Both the position numbers and the translations under genes were made by a program. The notes beneath the pieces were generated by a model. The model saw only the letters and a program-made list of their open reading frames with translations. It was not told the DNA's origin and did no database searches. 64,000 nucleotides of DNA from Bacteroidota bacterium (GTDB lineage: Bacteria; Bacteroidota; JABWAT01): NCBI GenBank assembly GCA_023151185.1, contig JAKLJL010000006.1, positions 1 through 64,000 on the forward strand, given 5' to 3'. This document shows positions 1 to 9,249 of the stretch, one piece after another; within the stretch, counting starts at the first letter, position 1; the number at the start of each line of letters is the position of its first letter.

Positions 1-513
1 GGAACCGTGGGAACAGGCCGGATTGAACGCGGAATCATCAAGGTTGGTGAAGAAGTTGAAATCGTGGGCTTTGGTCTGAAGAAGAAATCGACAGTAACCG
101 GAGTTGAAATGTTCCGGAAGCTTCTGGATGAAGGTCAGGCCGGTGACAACGTTGGACTTCTGCTGCGCGGTGTAGAGAAGGAAGAACTGGAACGCGGAAT
201 GGTTATCTGTAAGCCGGGATCCACAACCCCTCACAAACGGTTTACCGCCGAAATCTACGTCCTGAGCAAGGAAGAAGGCGGCCGTCATACACCGTTCTTC
301 AAGGGTTACCGCCCGCAGTTTTACTTCCGGACCACCGACGTGACCGGGGTAGTAGAACTACCTGAAGGCGTAGAAATGGTGATGCCTGGCGATAAGATCA
401 GCGTAACTGCTGAACTGATTACTCCGGTAGGGATGGAAGAAGGTCTCCGCTTCGCAATCCGCGAAGGTGGCCGTACCGTCGGTGCCGGTTTCGTAAACAA
501 GATTATTGAATAA
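1..513 (+). CDS. tuf: Elongation factor Tu, C-terminal part (5' end outside window)
   Basis: EF-Tu carries aminoacyl-tRNA to the ribosome as a GTP complex. Only about the last 170 residues are present: the frame is open from base 1, so the GTPase domain lies upstream of the window. Visible are the domain II start ([15 protein letters not shown]) and domain III ([20 protein letters not shown], then [13 protein letters not shown]), all typical of bacterial EF-Tu. rpsJ follows after 11 bases, the common fusA-tuf-rpsJ junction of the str and S10 operons. Identification is secure; only completeness is limited. Confidence 0.97.
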   Translation, partial: GTVGTGRIERGIIKVGEEVEIVGFGLKKKSTVTGVEMFRKLLDEGQAGDNVGLLLRGVEKEELERGMVICKPGSTTPHKRFTAEIYVLSKEEGGRHTPFFKGYRPQFYFRTTDVTGVVELPEGVEMVMPGDKISVTAELITPVGMEEGLRFAIREGGRTVGAGFVNKIIE

Positions 514-524
514 GGTCGAAGACG

Positions 525-833
525 ATGGCTACTCAAAAAATCAGAATCAAGCTGAAATCCTACGATCACAACTTAATTGACAAGTCGGCAAAGCGGATCA
601 TTCAGACCGCAAAGTCAACTGGCGCTGTCATTTCAGGACCGATTCCGCTTCCGACCCAACGATCATTATATACGGTTCTTCGTTCTCCTCACGTTGATAA
701 AAAGTCACGTGAGCAGTTCGAAACCAGAAGCCACAAAAGAATCATCGACATTCTGAACCCTTCAAGCAAGACAATTGATCAGTTGCTGAAAATTGAACTT
801 CCTGCCGGCGTCGATGTTGAAATCAAATCCTAA
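525..833 (+). CDS. rpsJ: 30S ribosomal protein S10
   Basis: S10 is a 102-residue small-subunit protein that also serves as the NusE antitermination factor in many bacteria. The start [19 protein letters not shown] and the segments GPIPLPT and [13 protein letters not shown] are hallmark S10 sequences, and the length is normal. It opens the S10 operon, 11 bases after tuf and 21 before rplC. Confidence 0.98.
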   Translation: MATQKIRIKLKSYDHNLIDKSAKRIIQTAKSTGAVISGPIPLPTQRSLYTVLRSPHVDKKSREQFETRSHKRIIDILNPSSKTIDQLLKIELPAGVDVEIKS

Positions 834-854
834 TTTAAAAAGTCAGGTTAAAAC

Positions 855-1478
855 ATGTTAGGACTTATTGGAAAAAAAGTGGGGATGACCAGCATCTTTG
901 ATGATAAAGGTCGTCAACAGAATTGCACTGTTATTGAACTTGGGCCCTGTACGGTTGTTCAGGTTAAGAAAAATGAGACAGACGGATACAATGCTATCCA
1001 GCTCGGATTCGGTTCCAAAAAGGAAAAAAATACAACAAAAGCACTTGCCGGTCATTTTAAAAAAGCTGGTGCTGATGTAAAGCAAATCCTGAAGGAATTC
1101 CGGGTTGATGAATTGCCGGAAGTTGGTGCTGTTCTCAATGTGGATCTTTTCAAAGAAGGTGAATTGGTTGACGTAGTCGGCAACTCAAAAGGCCGTGGAT
1201 TTCAGGGTGTTGTGAAACGCCATGGATTCAATGGCGTTGGTTCCAGAACACATGGTCAGCATGACCGGGAAAGAGCACCTGGATCAGTTGGTTCATCTTC
1301 CTATCCGTCCAGAGTTCTCAAAGGGCTCAGAATGGCCGGTCAACATGGTGATACACGGGTGACAACCAAAAATATTCAGGTTGTAAAAGTTATGCCGGAA
1401 TCAAATCTGATTCTCGTAAGAGGTTCAGTTCCTGGTGCAACAAATTCCTTTGTACAAGTTTTAAAAACTTCTAAATAA
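855..1478 (+). CDS. rplC: 50S ribosomal protein L3
   Basis: L3 binds 23S rRNA early in assembly and lies near the peptidyl transferase centre. The 207-residue product begins [15 protein letters not shown] and has the conserved [13 protein letters not shown] and [12 protein letters not shown] region that reaches into the rRNA core. It sits between rpsJ and rplD as in nearly all bacteria. Confidence 0.98.
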   Translation: MLGLIGKKVGMTSIFDDKGRQQNCTVIELGPCTVVQVKKNETDGYNAIQLGFGSKKEKNTTKALAGHFKKAGADVKQILKEFRVDELPEVGAVLNVDLFKEGELVDVVGNSKGRGFQGVVKRHGFNGVGSRTHGQHDRERAPGSVGSSSYPSRVLKGLRMAGQHGDTRVTTKNIQVVKVMPESNLILVRGSVPGATNSFVQVLKTSK

Positions 1479-1494
1479 GAATAAGTGAAATCCG

Positions 1495-2121
1495 ATGGAA
1501 GTCAAAGTATTTAAAACCAACGGACAGGAAGCCGGAAGAAAGGTCACCCTTTCTGAAGAAATCTTTGCTGTCGAACCGAACGACCATGCAATTTACATGG
1601 ATATTCGTTCAATCAGAGCTAATGAGCACATGGGGCTTCACAAGGTCAAATCCAGACGCGAAGTCAATGGCGGGGGTAAGAAACCCTGGCGGCAAAAAGG
1701 CCGTGGAACAGCGAGAGCCGGTACAACCCGTTCAGGTGTTTGGGTTGGCGGGGGCTCGATTTTTGGACCTGTCCCTCATGATTATGTGATTGGTATTAAT
1801 AAGAAGATGAAAAGACTTGCTCAAAAGTCTGCTCTGTCCTATAAAGCTGCCGAATCATCACTGGTAGTAATTGAAGATTTCTCGGTTGATAAACCAAGCA
1901 CTAAATCGCTTGCATCCATTATTAACAATCTGGCTCTTTCTGCAAAGAAGGTCCTGTTGGTTACTACCGGTTCTGATAAAAATCTCTATTTGTCCGGCAG
2001 AAACCTCTCAAAAGCCAGTGTTAAACCGGTTACCGATTTTTCAACCTATGATGTTGTCAATGCAGATGTGCTTCTGATCCAGGAAAACGCACTTGCAGGA
2101 CTTGAAAGGCTGACAAAATAA
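1495..2121 (+). CDS. rplD: 50S ribosomal protein L4
   Basis: L4 binds 23S rRNA and lines the nascent-peptide exit tunnel. The 208-residue protein contains the tunnel-loop signature KPWRQKGRGTARAGTTRS (about residues 63-80) and the usual alpha/beta C-terminal part. In gammaproteobacteria L4 represses its own operon; nothing here tests that. rplW begins at the very next base after its stop, which suggests translational coupling. Confidence 0.97.
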   Translation: MEVKVFKTNGQEAGRKVTLSEEIFAVEPNDHAIYMDIRSIRANEHMGLHKVKSRREVNGGGKKPWRQKGRGTARAGTTRSGVWVGGGSIFGPVPHDYVIGINKKMKRLAQKSALSYKAAESSLVVIEDFSVDKPSTKSLASIINNLALSAKKVLLVTTGSDKNLYLSGRNLSKASVKPVTDFSTYDVVNADVLLIQENALAGLERLTK

Positions 2122-2415
2122 ATGAAGACAATTCTTATCAAACCCCTGCTGACTGAAAAGCTCACTCTACTTCAGGAAAAGCAAAACAAATACTCCTTCC
2201 AGGTTTCAAAAGATGCTAACAAAATTGAAATCAAAAAGGCAGTTGAAGAAAAATACAGTGTTACCGTTACCGGCGTAAACACTTCGCTGAAAGATGGAAA
2301 AGTTAAAATCCAAATGACCAAAAAGGGACTCCTTGTTGGGAAAAAGGATGATTTGAAGAAAGCAGTAGTAACCCTTAAAACAGGTGATTCTATTGATTTT
2401 CTTAAAAACACTTGA
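2122..2415 (+). CDS. rplW: 50S ribosomal protein L23
   Basis: L23 sits at the tunnel exit, where it docks trigger factor and SRP. The 97-residue product starts MKTILIKPLLTEKLTLL and contains VSKDANKIEIKKAVEEKYSV, normal for the family. Its TGA stop overlaps the upstream element of a candidate promoter (2412-2442), and a strong terminator follows, so it is the last gene of the first ribosomal transcription block. Confidence 0.96.
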   Translation: MKTILIKPLLTEKLTLLQEKQNKYSFQVSKDANKIEIKKAVEEKYSVTVTGVNTSLKDGKVKIQMTKKGLLVGKKDDLKKAVVTLKTGDSIDFLKNT

Positions 2416-2442
2416 CAAACAAGTATCCATTCCTTACCTTTG
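2412..2442 (+). promoter_or_regulatory. Bacteroidetes-type promoter candidate for rplB block
   Basis: A TTG at 2412-2414 is followed, after 20 bases, by TACCTTTG at 2435-2442. This exactly fits the Bacteroidetes pattern TTG-N(17-23)-TAnnTTTG. It overlaps the rplW stop codon and ends at the foot of the hairpin at 2443-2467. The start site should fall near 2446-2450, inside the hairpin's left arm. Promoter activity is inferred from the match only. Confidence 0.6.
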
Positions 2443-2472
2443 ATGCTCTTCCGAAAAGGAAGAGCATTTTTT
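2443..2472 (+). terminator. Intrinsic terminator between rplW and rplB
   Basis: The perfect 10-bp stem ATGCTCTTCC / GGAAGAGCAT has a 5-base GAAAA loop and runs into six T's (2467-2472), a textbook rho-independent terminator in the middle of the S10 operon. Transcripts starting at the candidate promoter just upstream would lack most of the left arm and so escape it. Bases 2473-2566 form the rplB leader, in which I see no further structure. Confidence 0.8.
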
Positions 2473-2566
2473 AGTACACATTTCGTAGCAGGTCCAGGAC
2501 AAAACGCTGCCTCAGCAAAACCTATCTGGATCGCAAATTAACAGTAAAATTCGCTGGAGTTTCTGA

Positions 2567-3391
2567 ATGCCTATCAAAAGTTTCAGACCAGTAACTCCGT
2601 CACTCAGGTACACTAACGTAGCTGCGTTTGACGAAATTACTACTGATAAGCCGGAAAAATCGCTGTTGGCCCCGAAAAAGAAAAGCGGGGGAAGAAATAA
2701 CACCGGTCACACGACTTCCCGATTTATGGGTGGTGGCCATAAGCAGCATTATCGTATTATTGATTTTAAACGCAATAAGGTTGGCATCGAGGCCAAGGTT
2801 GCAACTATTGAATACGATCCAAACCGTTCCGCGAGAATTGCTCTATTGAATTACGCAGATGGCGAAAAGCGGTATATTCTGGCTCCGGATGGCCTTAAAG
2901 TGGGTGATTCAATCGTTAGTGGTCCGACTGCCGAAATTAAGGTTGGAAACACTCTGCCTCTGAAAAATATTCCGGTTGGTGCTGTAATTCACAATATTGA
3001 ATTGAAAGCCGGTAAAGGTGGTCAGATGGCAAGAAGTGCCGGTACATCTGCTCAGCTTGCTGCAAAAGAAGGCGATTATGCGACTTTGCGGTTACCTTCT
3101 GGCGAAATGCGTATGGTTCGGAGCGAATGTTTTGCTACTATTGGTTTGGTGAGCAATGCAGATCATTTTAATATTTCGCTGGGTAAAGCAGGGCGCTCAC
3201 GCTGGCTGGGGAAGAGACCCCATGTTCGCGGTGTTGCAATGAACCCGGTAGATCACCCGATGGGTGGTGGTGAAGGAAAGACTTCGGGTGGTGGTCATCC
3301 TGTTTCGCCATGGGGACAAAAGGCTAAAGGTCTCAAAACCCGGAAGCGCAAAAATCAATCCAATCAGTATATCGTCAGAAGAAGAAAATAA
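2567..3391 (+). CDS. rplB: 50S ribosomal protein L2
   Basis: L2 is a core 23S-binding protein needed for subunit association and peptidyl transfer. The 274-residue protein starts [15 protein letters not shown] and has [18 protein letters not shown], the C-terminal [13 protein letters not shown] histidine loop and a basic tail. Length is normal. It begins the second block of the array behind a candidate promoter of its own. Confidence 0.98.
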   Translation: MPIKSFRPVTPSLRYTNVAAFDEITTDKPEKSLLAPKKKSGGRNNTGHTTSRFMGGGHKQHYRIIDFKRNKVGIEAKVATIEYDPNRSARIALLNYADGEKRYILAPDGLKVGDSIVSGPTAEIKVGNTLPLKNIPVGAVIHNIELKAGKGGQMARSAGTSAQLAAKEGDYATLRLPSGEMRMVRSECFATIGLVSNADHFNISLGKAGRSRWLGKRPHVRGVAMNPVDHPMGGGEGKTSGGGHPVSPWGQKAKGLKTRKRKNQSNQYIVRRRK

Positions 3392-3411
3392 TAGACGGAA
3401 TCGGATAGAAT

Positions 3412-3675
3412 ATGGCAAGATCGCTTAAAAAAGGTCCATTTATCAGCGAAAAGCTTCAAAAAAAGGTAGATGAACTGAATTCAACGGGTTCCAAAAAGGT
3501 AATTAAAACCTGGAGCCGCGCCAGTATGATTTCACCTGATATGGTCGGGCATACTTTTGCTGTTCACAATGGAAATAAATTTATTCCGGTTTATGTTTCG
3601 GAAAATATGGTTGGTCATAAACTAGGTGAATTTGCACCAACCAGAACCTTCCGCAGTCACGCTGGCAACCGGTAA
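3412..3675 (+). CDS. rpsS: 30S ribosomal protein S19
   Basis: S19 lies in the head of the small subunit, next to S13. The 87-residue product begins [15 protein letters not shown] and has the conserved [21 protein letters not shown] and [15 protein letters not shown] segments. Length and position between rplB and rplV are canonical. Confidence 0.98.
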   Translation: MARSLKKGPFISEKLQKKVDELNSTGSKKVIKTWSRASMISPDMVGHTFAVHNGNKFIPVYVSENMVGHKLGEFAPTRTFRSHAGNR

Positions 3676-3694
3676 GATCAAAGGATTTTGAAAC

Positions 3695-4039
3695 ATGGAA
3701 GCAAGAGCCATTTGTAGAAATGTAGGCAGCTCGCCTAGAAAAATGCGCCTGGTGGTTGATCAGATCAGGGGTAAAAAGGTAGAAGAGGCGCTGAATCTTC
3801 TGCACTTCAATCCGAAACATGGTGCAAAAGTTGTAGAAAAGGTACTTCGCTCTGCAATTGCCAATTTTGTCAACAAGTCAGAGGGTACACGAGTTCAGAC
3901 TGAAGAACTGATGGTTGTCACTGCATTTGTTGATGCAGGCTCGGTGGCGAAGAGAGTGCAGCCTGCACCTCAGGGTCGTGCTTACCGCAAGCGTAAAAGA
4001 TCAAACCATGTCACTATTATCGTTGCAGATAAAAACTAG
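3695..4039 (+). CDS. rplV: 50S ribosomal protein L22
   Basis: L22 extends a beta hairpin into the exit tunnel. The 114-residue product shows SSPRKMRLVVDQIRGKKVEEA near the N-terminus and the tunnel hairpin region VQPAPQGRAYRKRKRSNH near the C-terminus, then ends TIIVADK-N. It lies between rpsS and rpsC as expected. Confidence 0.97.
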   Translation: MEARAICRNVGSSPRKMRLVVDQIRGKKVEEALNLLHFNPKHGAKVVEKVLRSAIANFVNKSEGTRVQTEELMVVTAFVDAGSVAKRVQPAPQGRAYRKRKRSNHVTIIVADKN

Positions 4040-4048
4040 GAGTTTACT

Positions 4049-4690
4049 TTGGGTCAGAAAACTAACAGCGTAGGCCTGAGACTTGGGATTACCACAAACT
4101 GGGAATCTCAATGGTACGACGAAAAAGAATTTGCCGAAAAGCTTCACGAAGACGAGAAGATCAGAAAATATGTGAAGGCCCGTCTGAAAAAGGCAGGAAT
4201 TGCCAGAATTCAGATTGAAAGAACAGCAAAGCGGATTGGCTTGACAATTTCGACTTCCAAGCCCGGAGTGGTTATTGGTAAGCAAGGGTCTGAAGTTGAT
4301 AAGCTGAAAGAAGAAATTAAAAAGCTGACCGGAAAAGAAATTAATATTTCAATCAATGAAATCAAAAGGCCTGAGCTTGATGCTGCCCTGGTTGGTGACA
4401 ACATTGCCGCTCAACTCGAAAACCGGGTCGCATTCAGAAGAGCAATGAAGACTGCAATCTCATCAACAATGAGAATGGGTGCCGATGGAATCCGGATTAT
4501 TTGTTCTGGACGGTTGGGTGGAGCCGAAATGGCCAGAACTGAACAGTATCGTGAAGGCAGAGTGCCTCTTCATACACTCAGAGCAGATATAGATTATGCC
4601 CGGTCAACCGCTCATACCATCTACGGTGCAATCGGGGTGAAAGTCTGGATTTGTAAAGGCGAAGTTATCGGAAACCGGCAGGATCGGTAA
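4049..4690 (+). CDS. rpsC: 30S ribosomal protein S3 (TTG start)
   Basis: S3 is at the mRNA entry site and contributes to mRNA unwinding. The 213-residue product begins (M)[19 protein letters not shown], which fixes the start at a TTG codon preceded by AGGAG. The KH domain motif [17 protein letters not shown] and the C-terminal domain ([21 protein letters not shown]) are intact. It is the first of five ribosomal genes here that start with TTG. Confidence 0.97.
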   Translation: MGQKTNSVGLRLGITTNWESQWYDEKEFAEKLHEDEKIRKYVKARLKKAGIARIQIERTAKRIGLTISTSKPGVVIGKQGSEVDKLKEEIKKLTGKEINISINEIKRPELDAALVGDNIAAQLENRVAFRRAMKTAISSTMRMGADGIRIICSGRLGGAEMARTEQYREGRVPLHTLRADIDYARSTAHTIYGAIGVKVWICKGEVIGNRQDR

Positions 4691-4712
4691 TCAGTAATAG
4701 GGAATTTGCGTT

Positions 4713-5150
4713 ATGTTAATGCCAAAAAGAGTTAAGTATAGAAAAGCCATGCGTGGCAAGATGAAAGGTAATGAAACCCGCGGGGTTGAAATTGCCTTTG
4801 GATCTTTCGGTATCAAGTCCCTTGAGACAGCCTGGATTACAAGCCGGCAGATTGAGGCTGCGCGGGTTGCAATGACCAGAAGAATGAAGCGGGATGGGAA
4901 AGTCTGGATTAAGATTTTTCCTGATAAGCCTGTAACTAAAAAGCCTGCTGAAGTCCGGATGGGTTCTGGTAAGGGAGCTCCTGAATTCTGGGTTGCCCCG
5001 GTTAAACCAGGACGTATTCTTTTTGAAGTGGACGGCGTGTCTGAAGAATTAGCACGTGAGGCACTTGCACTGGCTATGGCTAAGTTGCCTATCAGAACCA
5101 AATTTGTGGCACGCCATGATTATGTCGCAGCCGAAAGTGAAGGTAAATAA
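4713..5150 (+). CDS. rplP: 50S ribosomal protein L16
   Basis: L16 helps shape the A site of the large subunit. The 145-residue protein begins [19 protein letters not shown]; the family normally starts MLxPKR, so the first ATG is kept over the in-frame ATG two codons later. The [21 protein letters not shown] core is highly conserved. rpmC starts at the base after its stop. Confidence 0.97.
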   Translation: MLMPKRVKYRKAMRGKMKGNETRGVEIAFGSFGIKSLETAWITSRQIEAARVAMTRRMKRDGKVWIKIFPDKPVTKKPAEVRMGSGKGAPEFWVAPVKPGRILFEVDGVSEELAREALALAMAKLPIRTKFVARHDYVAAESEGK

Positions 5151-5336
5151 ATGAAAAAGCATGAGCTTAAAAACCTGGGCGAATCTGATCTGAAAGCCCA
5201 GCTTGCAGAGTCAAAAAAGCAATTGTTGGAATTGAATTTTCAAAAAACAATTTCACCTGTTGAAAATCCGTTGCGGATTCGCAACCTTCGCCGCGAGATT
5301 GCAAGAATTGAAACTATCCTTTCGGCAAAAAAATAA
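5151..5336 (+). CDS. rpmC: 50S ribosomal protein L29
   Basis: L29 is a small two-helix protein at the tunnel exit beside L23. The 61-residue product has the typical ELKNLGESDLKAQLAE start and the LRRxIARIETIL C-terminal helix. The gene abuts the rplP stop with no spacing, suggesting coupled translation. Confidence 0.94.
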   Translation: MKKHELKNLGESDLKAQLAESKKQLLELNFQKTISPVENPLRIRNLRREIARIETILSAKK

Positions 5337-5360
5337 TCAATATCAGGAAGTTTTGTTCTC

Positions 5361-5618
5361 ATGACTGAAAGAAACAGCAGAAAAGAAAGAATCGGGAAGG
5401 TCGTCAGCAATAAAATGGATAAAACCATTACCGTTGCAATTGAACGCCGTGTCAAACATCCGATTTATGGAAAATACTACTATAAGACCAAAAAACTGAT
5501 GGCCCATGATGAAGAGAATTCTGCTGGCATTGGGGATTTGGTAAAAGTTCACGAGACCCGGCCTCTGAGCAAACAGAAACGCTGGCGGCTTGTCGAAGTT
5601 ATTGAAAAAGCAAAATAA
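5361..5618 (+). CDS. rpsQ: 30S ribosomal protein S17
   Basis: S17 is an OB-fold primary 16S rRNA-binding protein. The 85-residue product shows [20 protein letters not shown] and [14 protein letters not shown], followed by the conserved [20 protein letters not shown] block. Length and order (rpmC-rpsQ-rplN) are standard. Confidence 0.97.
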   Translation: MTERNSRKERIGKVVSNKMDKTITVAIERRVKHPIYGKYYYKTKKLMAHDEENSAGIGDLVKVHETRPLSKQKRWRLVEVIEKAK

Positions 5619-5636
5619 AAAGTCTCAGGGGAAATC

Positions 5637-6005
5637 ATGATTCAGGAAGAATCCAATCTTGTTGTCGCCGATAACAGCGGTGCAAAAAAGGTACGCTGTA
5701 TCCGGGTTCTTGGTGGCAGCGATCGCCGTTATGCCTATGTCGGTGACCTGGTTGTTGTCTCTGTTAAATCTGCCATTCCAGGCGGAACCGTAAAAAAAGG
5801 TGATGTTTCCAAGGCAGTCATCGTGAGGACAAAAAAGGAATTCAGACGTCAGGATGGCTCCTATATCCGGTTTGATGAAAACGCTGCAGTTCTGATCAAC
5901 AATCAGAATGAACCCCGGGGAACGCGTATCTTTGGACCTGTTGCACGGGAACTGCGCGAAAAACAATTTATGAAAATTGTTTCTCTTGCTCCGGAAGTAA
6001 TTTAA
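5637..6005 (+). CDS. rplN: 50S ribosomal protein L14
   Basis: L14 forms part of the subunit interface. The 122-residue product starts [19 protein letters not shown] and has [20 protein letters not shown] and the end [20 protein letters not shown], all canonical. It opens the spc block, 18 bases after rpsQ, with no terminator between them. Confidence 0.98.
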   Translation: MIQEESNLVVADNSGAKKVRCIRVLGGSDRRYAYVGDLVVVSVKSAIPGGTVKKGDVSKAVIVRTKKEFRRQDGSYIRFDENAAVLINNQNEPRGTRIFGPVARELREKQFMKIVSLAPEVI

Positions 6006-6024
6006 AGAGAGTTGAGAATAATCC

Positions 6025-6363
6025 ATGTCAGTTAAATTGCACATAAAAAAGAATGACACTGTTCGTGTTATTACCGGGAATGCCAAAAAGACCTTAGGAA
6101 AAGTTCTGAAAGTTTATCCTGAGTCTGGCAGGGCGATTGTTGAAGGTGTGAATATCAGAATCCGGCACACCAAACCAAATGCTACCTACCCTCAGGGAGG
6201 TCGTATCGAAAAGGAAGCTCCTGTTCATATCTCTAATCTGATTTTGGTTTGTCCGAAATGCGGTGCGAATACGCGGGTTGGACACAAGATGGTTGCTGAA
6301 GAAAATACAGGGAAACTTAAAAGCCGCAGAGCATGCAAAAAATGCGGCGAATTAATTGACTGA
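6025..6363 (+). CDS. rplX: 50S ribosomal protein L24 with CxxC pairs
   Basis: L24 is an assembly initiator for the large subunit with a KOW motif ([20 protein letters not shown]). The 112-residue product carries the expected RHTKPN segment and, in its C-terminal extension, two cysteine pairs, CPKCG and CKKCG, able to form a zinc ribbon. E. coli L24 lacks them, but cysteine-bearing versions occur in other phyla. Zinc binding is inferred from the spacing. Confidence 0.95.
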   Translation: MSVKLHIKKNDTVRVITGNAKKTLGKVLKVYPESGRAIVEGVNIRIRHTKPNATYPQGGRIEKEAPVHISNLILVCPKCGANTRVGHKMVAEENTGKLKSRRACKKCGELID

Positions 6364-6371
6364 GAAGGTTT

Positions 6372-6926
6372 ATGAAACCACGTTTAGCAGAAATGTATAA
6401 ATCGAAAGTTGTTCCTGATCTTATCAAGAAGAACAACTACAAGAATGTAATGGAAGTGCCTAAGATCACCAAAATCTCAATTAACATGGGCCTTGGTGCT
6501 GCAACTCAGGATGCAAAAATTCTGGAAAATGCAGTTAAGGAACTTGGCATTATTGCTGGGCAGAAACCGGTTGTGACTAAAGCTAAAAAGGCTATATCAA
6601 ACTTCAAACTCAGAGAAAATATGCCGATCGGGGCAAAGGTAACCCTCCGTGGTGATACCATGTATGAGTTTCTGGATCGCCTCATTAATCTTGCAATGCC
6701 AAGAATCCGTGATTTTCGCGGGGTTTCTGACAAAAGTTTTGATGGCTTTGGAAACTACACATTTGGCGTCAAGGAACAGATTATCTTCCCTGAAATCAAT
6801 GTAGATCAGGTTGACAGAATTGTTGGTATGGATATTACCATTGTTACCACTGCAAAAACTGATGCTGAAGCTCTTGAATTACTCAAAGCTTTTAGTTTTC
6901 CGTTTAGAAAAAGAAACGAAAATTAA
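6372..6926 (+). CDS. rplE: 50S ribosomal protein L5
   Basis: L5 binds 5S rRNA and contacts the P-site tRNA and S13. The 184-residue protein begins [19 protein letters not shown] and contains the conserved [38 protein letters not shown] and KEQIIFPEI segments. Position between rplX and rpsN is canonical. Confidence 0.98.
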   Translation: MKPRLAEMYKSKVVPDLIKKNNYKNVMEVPKITKISINMGLGAATQDAKILENAVKELGIIAGQKPVVTKAKKAISNFKLRENMPIGAKVTLRGDTMYEFLDRLINLAMPRIRDFRGVSDKSFDGFGNYTFGVKEQIIFPEINVDQVDRIVGMDITIVTTAKTDAEALELLKAFSFPFRKRNEN

Positions 6927-6946
6927 TTCCTGTACAGAGGTACAAG

Positions 6947-7132
6947 TTGGCTACTAAAGCAATGGTTGCTAAAAGCAACAGAAAACCCAAATTCAGCACC
7001 CAGTCTTACAACCGGTGTAAAAACTGCGGAAGACCACGTGCCTTTCTGAGAGATTTCGGAATTTGCCGTATCTGTTTCAGAAACATGGCTTTGGATGGTA
7101 AAATTCCTGGCGTTAAAAAGGCCAGCTGGTAA
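6947..7132 (+). CDS. rpsN: 30S ribosomal protein S14, zinc-binding type (TTG start)
   Basis: S14 sits in the small-subunit head. The 61-residue size and two pairs RCKNCGRP and CRICFRNMA make this the short zinc-binding (type Z) form rather than the ~100-residue zinc-free form. The conserved end IPGVKKASW is present. The start is a TTG preceded by GAGG. No second S14 copy is in the window. Confidence 0.96.
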   Translation: MATKAMVAKSNRKPKFSTQSYNRCKNCGRPRAFLRDFGICRICFRNMALDGKIPGVKKASW

Positions 7133-7156
7133 AAGCACAAAAAGGGGATTGAAAGA

Positions 7157-7555
7157 ATGTCAATGTCAGATCCGATCTCGGATTTTTTAACCCGGATCAG
7201 AAACGCACAAAAAGCCCGTCATCGTACTGTTGATACTCCGGCTTCCAATCTGAAAAAAGAAATTGCCAGAATCTTGTTTGAAAAAGGTTACATCCTTAAG
7301 TATGTGATCATTGAAGACGGGAACATGCAGATTATTCGCATTTTCCTGAAGTATGATTCTAAGAAAAACGGAACCATTACCGGTATCCAGAGACTTTCTA
7401 AACCAGGTCTCAGAAGATATGCCGGAGCAGATGAACTTCCGAAAGTATTAAATGGACTTGGGCTTGCAATTATTTCTACGTCCAAAGGAATTCTCACCGA
7501 CAAGGAAGCACGGCTTCAAAATGTGGGTGGTGAAGTGCTCTGTTACGTTTGGTAG
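7157..7555 (+). CDS. rpsH: 30S ribosomal protein S8
   Basis: S8 binds the central domain of 16S rRNA; in E. coli it also represses the spc operon. The 132-residue product has the family start [16 protein letters not shown] and the conserved RISKPG-like [12 protein letters not shown] and [12 protein letters not shown] segments. The end GGEVLCYVW is typical. The upstream region shows GGGG-rich SD-like sequence. Confidence 0.97.
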   Translation: MSMSDPISDFLTRIRNAQKARHRTVDTPASNLKKEIARILFEKGYILKYVIIEDGNMQIIRIFLKYDSKKNGTITGIQRLSKPGLRRYAGADELPKVLNGLGLAIISTSKGILTDKEARLQNVGGEVLCYVW

Positions 7556-7564
7556 GAGATTTAC

Positions 7565-8104
7565 ATGTCACGTATAGGGAAAAAAATAATCAACGTACCC
7601 GCTGGTGTAACACTAAAAGTGGGAAAAGAATTAGTAGAAGTAAAAGGTCCCAAAGGACAACTAAACGTACCTTATGACCCTGCTATCAGCATTTCACTGG
7701 ATGGTTCGGTTGTGAGTCTTTCCAGGTCCTCTGAAGATAAAGATATCAGGGCAAAACACGGACTTTACAGAGCTCTTCTTCAGGGTGCTGTTACCGGGGT
7801 GACAGACGGATATACCAAAAAACTGGATATTGTAGGTGTCGGTTACAGAGCAGAAATTAAAGGTAAGTTCCTTTTCATGGCTGTCGGATACTCACATCCT
7901 GTGTATTTTAAGGCACCTGACAACGTTAAAGTCGAGGTCCCTGCACCCACTCAAATTGTGGTTTCAGGAATTGACAAGCAGCTTGTTGGTCAGGTTGCTG
8001 CAAAAATCAGAGCAATCAGAGAGCCAGAGCCTTACAAAGGCAAAGGAATTAAGTATGACAAAGAAGTCATACGCAGAAAAGCTGGTAAAACAGCCTCCAG
8101 ATAA
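7565..8104 (+). CDS. rplF: 50S ribosomal protein L6
   Basis: L6 lies near the sarcin-ricin loop. The 179-residue protein starts MSRIGKKIINVPAGV and has VEVKGPKGQL, GYRAEIKGKFLFMAVGYSHP and the end EPEPYKGKGIKYDKEVIRRK, diagnostic for L6. The 45 bases to rplR hold a perfect 7-bp hairpin. Confidence 0.98.
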   Translation: MSRIGKKIINVPAGVTLKVGKELVEVKGPKGQLNVPYDPAISISLDGSVVSLSRSSEDKDIRAKHGLYRALLQGAVTGVTDGYTKKLDIVGVGYRAEIKGKFLFMAVGYSHPVYFKAPDNVKVEVPAPTQIVVSGIDKQLVGQVAAKIRAIREPEPYKGKGIKYDKEVIRRKAGKTASR

Positions 8105-8111
8105 CAAAATA

Positions 8112-8132
8112 TTGAATGACCAGTCCATTCAA
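8112..8132 (+). other. Short hairpin between rplF and rplR
   Basis: TTGAATG and CATTCAA form a perfect 7-bp inverted repeat around a 7-base loop, with no T-tract after it, so it is not an intrinsic terminator. It may be an RNA processing or protein-binding site in the spc mRNA. Chance is also plausible at this length. Confidence 0.3.
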
Positions 8133-8149
8133 GTAAAACAGGTAGTATT

Positions 8150-8515
8150 ATGGCATCATTTTCCAGAATTACAAGAAGAAACCGTATTAAAGTTGCAGTC
8201 CGGAAAAAGGTTCGCGGAACTGAGGAAAGACCGCGACTCTGCGTTTTCAGAAGCAACAGTAACATTTACGTTCAGATTATTGACGATTCCAAAGGAGCAA
8301 CTCTTCTTTCAGTATCGAGTCTCTCTAAGGAATTAGAAGGTCAAATCAAAGGCAAGAAACCAGTTGAGGTTTCCCATCTGATCGGGACTGAGACAGCAAA
8401 AAAGGCTCTGGAAAAAAACATTAAAAATGTCGTTTTTGACCGGAATGGTTTTCTTTATCACGGCCGTATCAAAGCAGTTGCAGATGGTGCCCGTGAAGCC
8501 GGACTGAACTTCTAA
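8150..8515 (+). CDS. rplR: 50S ribosomal protein L18
   Basis: L18 binds 5S rRNA with L5. The 121-residue product has the conserved [23 protein letters not shown] start (here [18 protein letters not shown]), IYVQIIDD and the C-terminal [24 protein letters not shown]. The start ATG gives a normal family length. Confidence 0.97.
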   Translation: MASFSRITRRNRIKVAVRKKVRGTEERPRLCVFRSNSNIYVQIIDDSKGATLLSVSSLSKELEGQIKGKKPVEVSHLIGTETAKKALEKNIKNVVFDRNGFLYHGRIKAVADGAREAGLNF

Positions 8516-8545
8516 TTAAATCTATCGAATTTCGGAGATAATGAC

Positions 8546-9049
8546 TTGAAAAAGTTAAAAGCAAATGAACTCACTCTGAAGGAAAAACTTGTCTACATTA
8601 ATCGTGTGGCAAAAGTAGTTAAGGGTGGTCGCCGGTTTAGTTTTACCGCTATTATCGTAGTTGGTGATGGGAATGGACACGTTGGTATTGGTCTTGGAAA
8701 AGCAAATGAAGTAACTGATGCCGTGGCAAAAGGTACTGAGGATGCAAAGAAAAACCTGGTAGCTGTTTCCTTGTATAAAGGAACTATCCCCCACGAGATT
8801 AATGCAAAATTTGGTGCTGCTAAAGTTCTTCTGAAACCAGCTACACCTGGTACAGGAATCATTGCAGGCGGCGCTGTCCGTGCTGTACTTGAAAGTGTTG
8901 GAGTTCAGGATATCCTTTCAAAATGCCTGGGCTCAACCAATCCGCACAACGTAACAAAGGCCACGCTTCAAGGCCTGCTGAGTTTGATGGATCCATCAGT
9001 GGTTGCAAGAAAACGCGGAAAAACATTAAAAGAAGTTTTCGAGGGTTGA
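8546..9049 (+). CDS. rpsE: 30S ribosomal protein S5 (TTG start)
   Basis: S5 is important for translational fidelity and mRNA unwinding with S3 and S4. The 167-residue product contains [19 protein letters not shown] and [18 protein letters not shown], and ends near [11 protein letters not shown]. The upstream ATG at 8541 meets a stop after one codon, so TTG at 8546, preceded by GGAG, is the start. Confidence 0.97.
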   Translation: MKKLKANELTLKEKLVYINRVAKVVKGGRRFSFTAIIVVGDGNGHVGIGLGKANEVTDAVAKGTEDAKKNLVAVSLYKGTIPHEINAKFGAAKVLLKPATPGTGIIAGGAVRAVLESVGVQDILSKCLGSTNPHNVTKATLQGLLSLMDPSVVARKRGKTLKEVFEG

Positions 9050-9052
9050 TCA

Positions 9053-9235
9053 ATGTCAAAAATTAAAATTACGCAGGTAAAAAGTGCAATTGACAGACCT
9101 GCCACTCAAAAGAAAACAATAACAGCACTTGGTCTTGGCAGAACAAATTATTTCAATATTGTTGAGGACAGCAAGGCTGTCCGTGGGATGATCGGGAAAG
9201 TTGCTCATCTCGTTAAAGTAGAACCGGTTAAGTAA
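9053..9235 (+). CDS. rpmD: 50S ribosomal protein L30
   Basis: L30 is a small non-universal large-subunit protein. The 60-residue product shows KITQVKSAIDRPATQKKTI and the family's central LGLGRTNYFNIVEDSKAVRGMI. The gene lies three bases after rpsE, the usual position before rplO. Confidence 0.96.
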   Translation: MSKIKITQVKSAIDRPATQKKTITALGLGRTNYFNIVEDSKAVRGMIGKVAHLVKVEPVK

Positions 9236-9249
9236 GTCTGGATAAGAAG

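Noticed and set aside
7836-8336. Long open frame across the rplF-rplR junction, 166 codons
   Set aside because: It overlaps two certain ribosomal genes in another frame and has no ribosome site or recognisable motif; it is a shadow.
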